A program made the translations under genes and the position numbers. 64,000 bases of DNA from Beroe forskalii (lineage: Eukaryota; Ctenophora; Nuda; Beroida; Beroidae), in the NCBI GenBank assembly GCA_011033025.1, contig WFMF01000064.1, positions 62,001 through 126,000 of the forward strand. The letters run 5' to 3'. The notes beneath the pieces are model-generated. The model made no database searches and was not told the origin of the DNA. It saw only the letters and a list, made by a program, of their open reading frames with translations. Positions 35,801 to 46,700 of the stretch are shown here, piece by piece; within the stretch, counting starts at the first letter, position 1; every line of letters begins with the position of its first letter.

Positions 35801-36594
35801 TTACAAATTAGACAGTTTTATTTCCCTAGTAGCACATTCCAATCGTATATCATCAACAAAAGCTAACTATCTTGAAGTTTGAACCCGATGGAGCAACAAT
35901 CAGACAGTTGTTATTTCTTTATTTCCCGTAGGGTTACCAGGCAGTACAACTGTTCCAGCTCAAGGGGCTCCAGGACTACCCCAGCCTCCAGGGGCACAGT
36001 CCTGTCCCCCACCAGTCTCCAAGCCTCCTCTCCCAGCATCCCTCCCTCCTACCCTCCCCAACGCTCCTCCATCAGCTAGTGTACCAGGTTGACTTCAAGA
36101 AATTAAATGATTTATCACATTTAGGTGTTACTTTGACAATTTAGGGAATATGTGTGAGTTTCCAAGCCGAATCCTTTATAAACTAACTGGTTTTCTGACA
36201 AGTGTACCAGCAAGTAGTGCAGGCCCTCACAACCCACCAGCTTACGACGATGCCTTCGAGCTACCCAACCTACCCTCAGGTAACTTACAGTTACTTCTTA
36301 ATTTGTGTCTCAATTGCAAATCTCCGTTTGTCTAAGGTAATGGTAGGTAGGTTGTTAAACGTTTCCCGACCACCTTCACACGGAAAACAATCGTTTCCCT
36401 GACTTCATTATTGGTTGATATGGTCTCAATGTGTCTCCATTATAACCGGGCTTCTTCCTTCAGTTCCCCAGAACACGTTCCCTGGCAGTGAAAGCACCAG
36501 CAGCACAAATACAGGAGGAGGAGGAGGAGGGGCTGATGATGAGTTCGATGAGCTCAACAAGAGATTCGAGGAACTCAAGAAGAGGAAATTCTAA
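29868..36594 (+). CDS. IST1: IST1 homolog, ESCRT-III-associated factor, first exon not identified
   Basis: Exons 29868-29944, 30862-30965, 31173-31260, 31623-31706, 32251-32394, 32567-32740, 33042-33132, 35932-36087, 36211-36279 and 36464-36594 join in phase. The first five give the IST1 helical core: RKEIAEYL, RDDYLIEAMECIELYCDL, CTIIWIAPRMQDDVAEL, ARFGKDFAMQARNN and SLVEQYLIEIANAHNVDF, which closely follow human IST1. A Gly-rich, then Pro-rich linker follows. The last exon ends FDELNKRFEELKKRKF-stop, a C-terminal MIT-interacting motif that binds VPS4 and related MIT domains. IST1 acts at endosomes, the midbody and membrane tubules in ESCRT-III scission. The N-terminal ~30 residues, including the start, should lie upstream and are unplaced. 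The donor at 36088 (GTTGAC) is weak. The gene converges on SLC13, with stop codons 1.15 kb apart. Confidence 0.9.
30280..30390 (-). repeat. Possible tRNA-derived SINE fragment in an IST1 intron
   Basis: On the - strand TTGAGCTAAATGGATAGCG resembles a tRNA A box, and GGTCCTGTCCCC about 45 bases later a B box. It lies just beyond the end of A/B homology. It is degenerate, with no clear tail. Confidence 0.3.
32836..33040. repeat. CACT/CACTCA microsatellite
   Basis: Degenerate CACTCACT repeats fill the IST1 intron up to the acceptor at 33041. Confidence 0.85.
33860..35250. repeat. 1.4-kb palindrome of ~325-bp units in an IST1 intron
   Basis: GGAAAATGGCTTTTTAGCC recurs at about 33912, 34237 and 34560 (period ~325). 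From about 34690 the same units return as reverse complements, with AAAAAGCCATTTTCC at about 34820 and 35150. The centre is near 34685. The result is an arm of over two units facing an inverted arm of nearly two. No coding capacity was recognised. It is a foldback-type element or inverted satellite cluster. Confidence 0.85.
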
Positions 36595-37740
36595 TCCATC
36601 AGAGCTACAGATTACGCTAATTTCTTTATTACCGCGAACTCTCATTTGTAAAATGATCAATTCATACATTCTTTTGTAGATAGATATTACGTTTGATTTG
36701 CTTAATGATGTGATTTTCTTTGCCAATGTCATGCCACGTTTGAAGAGCAAAAATCTATTTTCGATCCTTTTTGCTTATTTGCTACCACGAGAATTACTTT
36801 CAAGTAGTAGTGCAATTGCTATTCAATTTTAACTAGATACTTTATAAGTCTTAATTCCGTTTAATCAGTCAAAAAACCTCTTTTTGATAAACCCAGTTTT
36901 AACGGGTGAAAGTTTATCTTGCTTACCTATCGAATCACTTTTTCTGGGCTGTCATTAATTTGTATAGTTTTAAATGAATGTATTTACATTGTTGCAAATA
37001 TGAAACATTTTAAATTCTAATTTGATACAACTGTGTTTGTTCCTTGATGATAAATATATAAATGGGGCCCTAGTATATGATTATTGCACTCGCATATAAA
37101 CTCGGAGGATTTAAAATCGGAATCATCCGAGTCAATCAATAGTTTTTTGTTATTTATATCAGTTAGTGATACAAAAAAACTTTCAATTTATATTGCGAAT
37201 TGAAAATAAATCCGCAAATTATTTTATAAGATATTTTTAAGTAAATGTCCTGCATAAAAGCAGTGAATTCATAACATTACATCGTCTCCTTTTCAAACCC
37301 CGTGAACAAAACGTGTCATTTTCATGATACTTCAGTTTATTATTTACACTAGAAGCATACCACTCATTTATATAATTTCATTGTAAAAGATTTTAGGAAT
37401 GTTCTAACAATTTTCCTTTAGATTTAGCTGACGAAGTCACAAAAACAGATCATTCATTTCAAAATGGAGTACTGTTCCAGAGATTCATCATGTGTTCAAG
37501 ACCGTATTACGACTTGAATGCAATCACTCAAAGTTATTCAATGTTATTTCATCACGTCTTACCAAAGATCATATTATCAAGTTTCATACTTCATGGTGAC
37601 TTGGAACTTTCTGTGACTGTTCACAGTGTCGAATGACCAACCCTCAACCTCAAGTGAACGTTTCATGGGACAGTATACCCAGCGTTCAAGTAACGGAAAT
37701 AAAGAGTGTCAAGACTTTACTGATAAGGATTTGGATGATT
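36595..37740. other. Intergenic region between convergent IST1 and SLC13
   Basis: AT-rich, holding the 3' UTRs of both genes. Nothing else recognised. Confidence 0.6.
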
Positions 37741-40700
37741 CTACGGCTCCGCCCAGTCGGGGAAAGTCTCGGTGATGTTGAGGATGCCTTTAGACCACGT
37801 GGACATACCCAGCACCACCAGCAGTACACTCAACAGGTTCATAGCTACTCCAGTCCTCAGCTGCGATGAGGTGAGAGTTAATTGTAATGGGGGGGGGGTG
37901 TACATATTACCTAGCCAATGCTCTAACGATTTCAAACCCTGTAGCCCCTTTAATCATCACGTTAACAATAATGACATTTATATTACAATTACAGTAGGCT
38001 GTAGGTAAAATTATTTGCAATCCCCCTTCCAGCCCTTGCGACTTGATTATGTGAACGACCCTTAAATTTGCTGGGTTACGATTCTTCAGCTGCGGCACAA
38101 AATATAGATAATCTCGTGCGTCTTCTATTTGATCTAATAGAAAATAGTTTTTTCTGAATCAGACAGTTTTTTTGAAGCAGACATCGCAATTTATCATTAA
38201 GAGCTTTGAAAAGTTGCCCGCGGCCCTACCATGTCGATCACTCGTATTTCTTTGAATGAGAACACCATAGCATTTGGAGCTGTAGCTGACGGTAGACAGA
38301 AAGCTAAGGAAGCAGCTATAGCTCCTGATACCATCAGGTAGAGGGGGTTTAGCTTCAGACTTTGGCTCTGAGGTATAGAAAATTAACTTGTAGAGGTGTG
38401 GACTGGAAGTTTGAAAACTTTAGATCAGTTGCTGTTTCATAGCTAATTTTCGAAATGTTTTTTGATCAAAATAACGGCATATAACGTACCATTGAAGCTA
38501 GAATTGGCATGAGGAGAGTAGTTGAGGCGGTGTTAGAGGCTACCTCTGTCATCAGGGCTACCAGGACGCACACCGTCAGGGCAATAACCACGGGCTCCTG
38601 GCCCTCCAGAAACATGAAACTGTTTCCTATCAGCTCCGATAGTCCGGAGACCTGTCATGTACCAGGTGTTAGTGTTGTCATTTTTGGTGCTAAATCAGTT
38701 ATCGTTCATATTTGACATGTAGCTCTGTATAATTGGCATAATGCCAAATTTCTGCGTTTGCAATTCTACTGCCATCCTCTGGGCCTGCCTCAATGAGACG
38801 TGACAGTTCACATTGCAATAAAACCATGCCTCAACGATGCAATGTATTAAACTTTAAGGCTCAGTGTGTACCTTGCAGCCCTGAGCGATAGCGTTTCCTC
38901 CACCAAGCAGAATAATCACATCCCAGGGGGTTTTCTTCATGACCGTCTCCAGATCCAGCATCCTGTCTGAGCGCTGGAACTTACTTCCTGTGGGCTGCAT
39001 TCGTCAGAAGTCTGATTTCTTATCTGTCGTATAATCATGCGGCTATCGTTAGTCGATAGGAACTTCAAATTTCAGTTTGAATTTAATTTGATGCGATAGG
39101 ATGTTCAAGTCGAAGGTAGGTTTTGAAAGTATGTGTTTACTGTTTATGTAACTCAGAATGCTACCATAATAACCTTGCGGAGGTCTGAGCATGAAGGTTC
39201 CATTGAACGGGTTACTGCGGGGTATGATGAACAACATGATCCCCACCAGTATCACTATCCAGGCATCTGTCAGATAGGGCGAGGGCTTGTTGGCAGGATC
39301 GTAATCTACCATTGTAGTCCTGACGTGGGTTAAACTATCAATCAAATCTTTGTAACTTTTAAACCTTGAGGTTGATCATGTTCGAATAATGAATATGAGA
39401 GTGTGATGGATGGCTTATTAGTATACCTATGCTCCATGACTTACAAATGGAGGACAGCCCAGCCAGTTATTCCACTAGGACTCCTGAATAACCACAGGAT
39501 TACCAACAATATCGCCAAAACCAGTATCACCAACTCTGCGAATCTGAGAAAAGAGTAACCGTAACAAGAGGGTGAATGGCTCTTTAGGTAGGTACCAAAA
39601 AAAGCTACCTGAGGTTGCAAACATAGCTTATACTCTAGTAGCAGCGTGTAGTTGTGTGTGCACTTCATTGCCCAGATTTTTTGACGGTTGCACGTTGTTC
39701 TCCAGGCAATTCTGGTCCAGAATCACCTTGGTACCACTTTTGTATCGCTAGACACATGTCTGTAGGGCCACACCCATGCCACGCCCTTAGGCGCGTATGG
39801 GGAAATTCATATCTCAGCTTCGGAAGGTCGTAGAGACTCCGTTTTGGGCTCAAACGAAGCGCAATGACTATGTTTTTATGCAATTTTTAGTGCGAATAGG
39901 CCTAAAAATGCCCAGGAAAAAAGTTATGGACCAAAAACTGGTTTTTCAGTGTATCGCGAGAAAATTAAACATGTTTATTTTGTACCTCGGTCTAGGAAGG
40001 CCGTAGAGACTTCGTTTTGGGCTCAAAAGAATCGAAATGGCCATATTTTTATGCAATTTTGAGTGCGAATATGCGTCAAAATGCCCAGGAAAAAAGTTAT
40101 GGACCAAAACCTGGTTTGACAACTTGTATGGCAAGCAAATTACACATGTTTATATTCATATCTCAGCCTAGGAAGGTCACAGAGACTCCATTTTGGGCAA
40201 TAAAACGAAGTGCAATGGCCATGTTTATGTTTGAATTTTAATAAACATTAGGCCTAAAATCAACAGAAAAAATGTTATGAGCCAAAACCGATTTTTTGGG
40301 CACCTGCAAGACACTGTGGAGGGCATTTTTGTATCCTGACCCAGGAAGGTCGTACTTAGAGACTTATAAGTCACCTCAAAACCGCAATGGCCATGTTTAT
40401 AGTTTTTACTTTTAGTATAGCCTAAAGTGCCCAGGAAAATGTTATAGCTAAGTCGAAAACTAGGTCTTGGGACATAAGCAACTTGAATAAGCATTGGCAA
40501 TTTTGCCCAAAAAGGTGTGCTGTACTCTGCACAACCCACTTTAGCCTGCAACCAGCCGGCAGCCAAGCTGTGAGTCAGTAGCTGGTTGGTTTTACTCAAA
40601 TGTGCAAGTAGTATTTGCTGTGTTTTGTATGAAAACCATATTTAGTCATAAATTCATGGTTGTGGGCGAGAAGAGGACCGTCACAAGGTGAAGAGTCAAG

Positions 40701-43700
40701 GATGATCAGCCGAACAGGACATCCCCGACCAGCTTCTTTACACTTCTAGAAGGAGAGGTCTCCATACTGCTTCTCCATGCAATATCAGAAGTCAAGCCAG
40801 ATGATGTTGGTATTTTTTCTCTTGCCTGTGGTTTACTCAAGGGTAGTGAACTTGGAGAAGAGGGGTTGGTAGCAGTGTTGTAGCGGTGGTAGCAGATGTT
40901 AAAGAGGGGGTAGAAGGTGTGGGTTGTGGGAGCAGGGCCTAAGGGAGGTGCTGGAACAAGATGAGGGAGGGAAGGAGGAAGAGGGAGAAGTTATGGTTTT
41001 TCTTTTGGAGGCGCTGGAGATGTTGGCATCCTAGCCTGCAATTTTGAAATTTTTTCATGATTCTCAGTTTTGTCAGGAAAGGCAAAAACTGCAGATTTTT
41101 CCAATTTTTGGTGGAGTAAGAAAAATCCAGCATCTTAGGTTGGGTCTGCGCCACCTTCAAAAGAAAAACCTTAGGAGGAGTCTCCTAGTCTGAAAGGACG
41201 CAGTGAGGTGCTGGAACGTTGTTTGTAGAGTAGAAATGTTGAAAATAGTGTACTTTGCTTCCGAGAACCATTTTACAAGCTACTGTGTGGGACCAATGTG
41301 AGAGTCGCAATACTGCAGTTCGGCGAGTCATAACAATTACCATAATATCACTCCCCGAAGGTAATGTGATTGCATGTTGTGTGGGACCAATATGATATAA
41401 GGGTGACAGGATAGAACGCAATATGACCTGCTACTGCAATCTCTGATAAAGCACGCTTGTATGTTCCAGCACCTCCCTCAGACGTAGACCCTTTCCAAAA
41501 CCTCCTTCTGCTGACCTCTATGCTGCATGGAGACCTCTCCTATACTGGAAGTGTAAAAAAGCTTTTCGGGGATGTCCTGCTTGGCTGACCTTCCATGGCT
41601 TCTCACCCTGTGGTCTTCTTTTTGCTGAAAACCATAAATTTGGGATAAGATATGTTGTTCATCTGGCTTGGGTTTCGATACAGCATGGAGAAGTGTATTA
41701 GTGTAAAGAAGCTGGTCAAGGATGTCCTGTTCGGCTGATCATCCTTGACTCTTCACCTTGTGACGGTCCTCTTCTCGCCCACAACCATGAATTTATGACT
41801 AAATATGGTTTTCATACAAAACACAGCAAATACTACTTGCACATTTGAGTAAAACCAACCAGCTACTGACTCACAGTTTGGCTGCCGGCTGGTTGCAGGC
41901 TAAAGTGGGTTGTGCAGAGTACAGCACACCTTTTTGGGCAAAATTGCCAATGCTTATTCAAGTTGCTTATGTCCCAAGACCTAGTTTTTGACTTAGCTAT
42001 AACATTTTCCTGGGCACTTTAGGCTATACTAAAAGTAAAAACTATAAACATGGCCATTGCGGTTTTGAGGTGACTTATAAGTCTCTGAGTACGACCTTCC
42101 TGGGTCAGGATACAAAAATGCCCTCCACAGTGTCTTGCAGGTGCCCGAAAAATCGGTTTTGGCTCATAACATTTTTTCTGTTGATTTTAGGCCTAATGTT
42201 TATCAAAAATCAAACATAAACATGGCCATTGCACTTCGTTTTATAGCCCAAAATGGAGTCTCTGTGATCTTCTTAGGCTGAGATATGAATATAAACGTGT
42301 GTAATTTGCTTGCGATACAAGTTGAAAAACCAGGTTTTGGTCCATAACTTTTTTCCTGGGCATTTTGACGCATATTCGCACCCAAAATTGCATAAAAATA
42401 TGGCCATTTCGATTCTTTTGAGCCCAAAACGAAGTCTCTACGGCCTTCCTAGACCGAGGTACAAAATAAACATGTTTAATTTTCTCGCGATACACTGAAA
42501 AACCAGTTTTTGGTCCATAACTTTTTTCCTGGGCATTTTCAGGCCTATTCGCACTAAAAATTGCATAAAAACATGGTCATTGCGCTGAGATATGAATTTC
42601 CCAATACGCACCTAAGGGCGTGGCATGGGCGTGGCCCTACAGACATGTGTCTAGCGATACAAAAGTGGTACCAAGGTGATTCTGGACCAGAATTGCCTGG
42701 AGAACAACGTGCAACCGTCAAAAAATCTGGGCAATGAAGTGCATACACAACTACACGCTGCTACTCGAGTATTAGATCTTGTGTCAGAAATGTCTGATCT
42801 TGGCGAAGTAAACCATTGAAACTCCTGAGTTGAGTTACTATCATTGAGAGCCTCACCTCAAGTTTCCAAGTGCTCTGTATTCCATCTTGATGATAGAGTT
42901 GACTTTCTTCCACTTCTTAGACTCCTCTGTCTCCGGCCTATCCTGCTTACCGAACGTTATCAACTTGTAGAACAGACGTCCAATGTTCAGGATGATGTCA
43001 AAATAACTGGAAGACGAAATGTTTTACAAGCACATGGTTTTTTAGATATCATTCTCATAATGTTAGTTAAAATTTAATCATGATGATATTTATTTTGTTA
43101 AATTTTCACATTTACGTATTTCAGGTACCTTTTCCGAGCGTACATCAGCACCAGTACATGCCAGCCCGCCAGGACAATTAGAAAAGATATGGGGTATGCG
43201 AATGAGATCCACTTAGCGAAGTCTATGATGGGTGCCTGAGGGAAGGCAGTCTCGAAGGCTGTCTTGAAGACAAGATTTGGAGGTGTTCCTGTGAGTGTAG
43301 CGATACCGCCCACACTCGCCCCGTACGGTATGGAGAGGATCAGACCTGCGACATCGTCACCATTCAGATGTAAGCAATTACAATTCTTCAGTAAAACTTC
43401 AATAAAAGAATAAATTGTGTCGTCTAAAATCATAAAATGTTAAGACTTCCTGTTAGACTAACCACACCTACCTTTGCAGAACCACCTGAACTGCTCGGTA
43501 TCCCCTGCTTTGGTATTCCCCCTCGGTATCTCCTCCTCCTCCTTCTCCTTCTCCCCCACCTCCTCATCAGTGATACCGTGAGGTACGGGAGGAGGAGGAG
43601 ACTCCACTCCCATCTCCACCTTCTCCAGCTGGAACTCAGAGCCTCTACGACCCATGTCACGCTGGATGGTGCGCAGACTCTCGATAATCGCTCCTGTGGG

Positions 43701-46700
43701 GGTAGTGGTGAGTCTTGTTTATTAGTAAAGGGCTATATTTGGTATATCTGAACATGGGTGTGAAATAAATTATTATCTAGGTTTGAGAGTTGAATCAGAT
43801 AGCAATCAGGTCAAATTTATACCAAAAAAGTCTCAGAAATTTTCGATGCGGAAACCCTTTTTTGGCCACTTCCCTTTTGGGCAGTGCCCAAAAACTTGAA
43901 TTAACGATACCTCAGCTTCTGTTTGAGAAAAAAGTCATATATGACCAGTCTTTTACGTAGAATTGCCAGTTTTGGTAGGGTAGAGCATGGTTCTAAGGTC
44001 TCATCTCAAGCCCGTCCCGAGATAATCCCAAATTCCGCCATTTTGGTTGTCCATGAGACCCATTTTGGGCATTTGGACAGCTAATAAGATGAAGACCGTC
44101 AGAGCCATGTAACTCGACTGGAAATGGTCGATTCATGACGGAAGAGCATGATTTTAAGGATCTGTCTCGACCCGTTCCCGAGATAATTCCAAATTTGGCC
44201 ATTTTGGCTGCCAAGGAGGCCAATTTTGGGCATTTGGACAGCTAAAGAGATGGAGACCGTCAGAACCATGCAACTCGACTTGAAATGGTCGCCTATTTTC
44301 ATGAATTTCAGCTCAAAATAAGGTATCATGTATGAGTGTATAACAGTTTGACCTTATGTTGAAAGCATAAACAAATAAAAAACTGCAATGAATCAGGAAT
44401 TAAAATTATACAGGAAGTTATTCCTTTATTGGTATTCCATTACTAAATGGAAAATAGCTTTTAGCAATTAAATCAGCATTCAACAACAAAGATGATCTCC
44501 CACGTCACATCCCAATTTCTCTGCAAACTCTCGGAAGTATCGGATCCTATTTTGTGCTGGTAATGGCATCGCCGATTTACCGCACTCAATTCCCCCATTA
44601 ATCACATAGATAGTCTCTCCGAATCCCTTGTTGAGGATTGCGTCATGGCACGACATTTTAGGATACTGTGGTGTCATCCAGAACCACAGCGCTGTCTTGA
44701 AAGCTAGGACTCCATCCCGGGAAACTCGGCCAGGGTCCCTTAGCAGCACCATTCTATCACCGAACAAAGCCTCGCTCGCCTGCCCATAGTTGTAGTTCCA
44801 TGAGAGCTGGAGGGGCCCTCTGCCGTGGTAACTCTGTCCCGGCTGACAGGGGTAGTCACTGCGCTGCTGGCAATACTTGGAGCTCCGATCTATCTCCTCA
44901 GCGTATCGGAGATGTGATGTCTCCTGGGAGACGTTGGCTAAGAACGCTGCAATTTCACGTTTTCTAAGCTCTGGAGAATCTTCGTTTGCAAAAGCGGGAA
45001 ATGCTTCTGCCGCCTTTGCCAGATCGTTCCACGTGTATAGCCTGTTCCGGTTCCGGAAACTGTCGTTGAAATCATCCCGGGAGAAGTATTTTCTGATGCC
45101 CATCTATGAAAATTGAAAATTTATTAAAAATGTTAGAATTTTATAAGATTTTATAAGGCCTCCTCTTTAAGAGTTGGGACTTCAACAGTTCTCTATCCAA
45201 TCTCACTGCCGTTCACTGTTCATAGCCCAGTCTTTATCAACTGGTTCTCTAATATATACTCTAATAAAGTAAACGAGCATTAATGTTTTAATGAGGATGG
45301 TTTCAGCATGTATTTCTATGCTGGAGAAATTAGAAAATTTCGAAGAAGGTTTCAAACACAAAGCGTAGGACAGTCATCTGACTCCTGAAAAATGAACACA
45401 CTAAAAATAAGGTGATTTGAAAGGCGTTGTCGTAAATCACGCGAATTTGTGAAGCAAAGGTGATACGAAAGCAGAAGTTATGGTTCACGTTACTAAAATA
45501 CTAAAATGATGATAAGGTCAAGTTTTAAACATACAACACAACACATATTAAATTAACTAACTGAGGTAATGGGGCCTCAAATATGATTGCAGCACTGAAG
45601 ATGTTCTGAAAGTAGTACTTTGCTATTTATCAGCTCGTGTGTCTCATTGAAGTGTTTTGAAACCTGGATATTGACAGTGAAATAGTATTAAGGTCAAGAT
45701 ACACACCAAATTCATTCTTGAAATTAGTGTGCTTCAGGGCATCTCCTCAATTTATATAGGGTAGTCCTCGAGAGAGGGGGAAGTTCAGGAATTGATTTTT
45801 CATGCACTGCGTTATAGGAGGGGGGGGGGCAACCCACCTGAACCCCCAGTGGATATCGAAAAATGACGAATGGTGGTCTAATTTGTGGGTGTTTATCTCC
45901 ATCTCATCAGCAGCCCAAATAGCCAAATGCCTCATGGACAGCAAAAATGGCCAAATTGGGGATCTGCATCTCGGAAATGGTTTGAGATAGAGCCTAATCA
46001 CCATGCTCTACCGACCATTTCCAGTCGAGTACATAGTTCTGACGGTCCTCATCTTATTAGCTGTCCAAATGCCTAAAATGGGCCTCATGGACAGCCAAAA
46101 TGGCTAAATTTGTGATTATCACGGGACTCGAGAACGGGTTGAAATACAACCTTAATACCATGCTCTATCCTACTAAAACAGACAATTCTACGTCAATTAG
46201 ATGAAGGGGGTCAATAATAACTTTTTCTCAAACAGAAGTTGAGATATCATTAATTCAAGTTTTTGGCCACTGCAGACTGCCCAAAAAGGGCGTTGCCAAA
46301 AAAGGGGTTTCCGCATATTGATATAGAATTTTTGAGACTTTTTTCGGTACATATTTGACCTATATGCTATCGGATTCAACCGTGAATGATTTATTTCTCA
46401 CCAATCTTCGGTATAGCCCGTACTATATTCTTTCAGTTTAAAGAATGTTTATTCAAAACAATATTCATTCAAGCTATATATCAAACATGGGCGACAGCCG
46501 ACATGGATAAATACATTGTTTTTCGGTTAAGCAGGATTGCTCCCCGAAATTGTAATAAAGTGGATTATAACTCGCCTATGATGGGAGCATCATGGCTGTC
46601 GTTGCTGTGTTGCTCATGAACATGGAGAGTTTCCAGGTGATCAGAATAGAGCCCAGCATCAGCCTGAAACACATTCAAATAACTGCTTCACGTCAACTAT

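Noticed and set aside
39946-42498. Open frames of 62-124 codons repeated on both strands
   Set aside because: They fall in the inverted arms of the foldback element and mirror each other; no conserved protein motif.
45747-46379. Frames such as MVIRLYLKPFPRC and MNPIAYRSNMY, duplicated at 57587 and 57961
   Set aside because: Located in the inverted-repeat arm beside GH19; repeats rather than genes.
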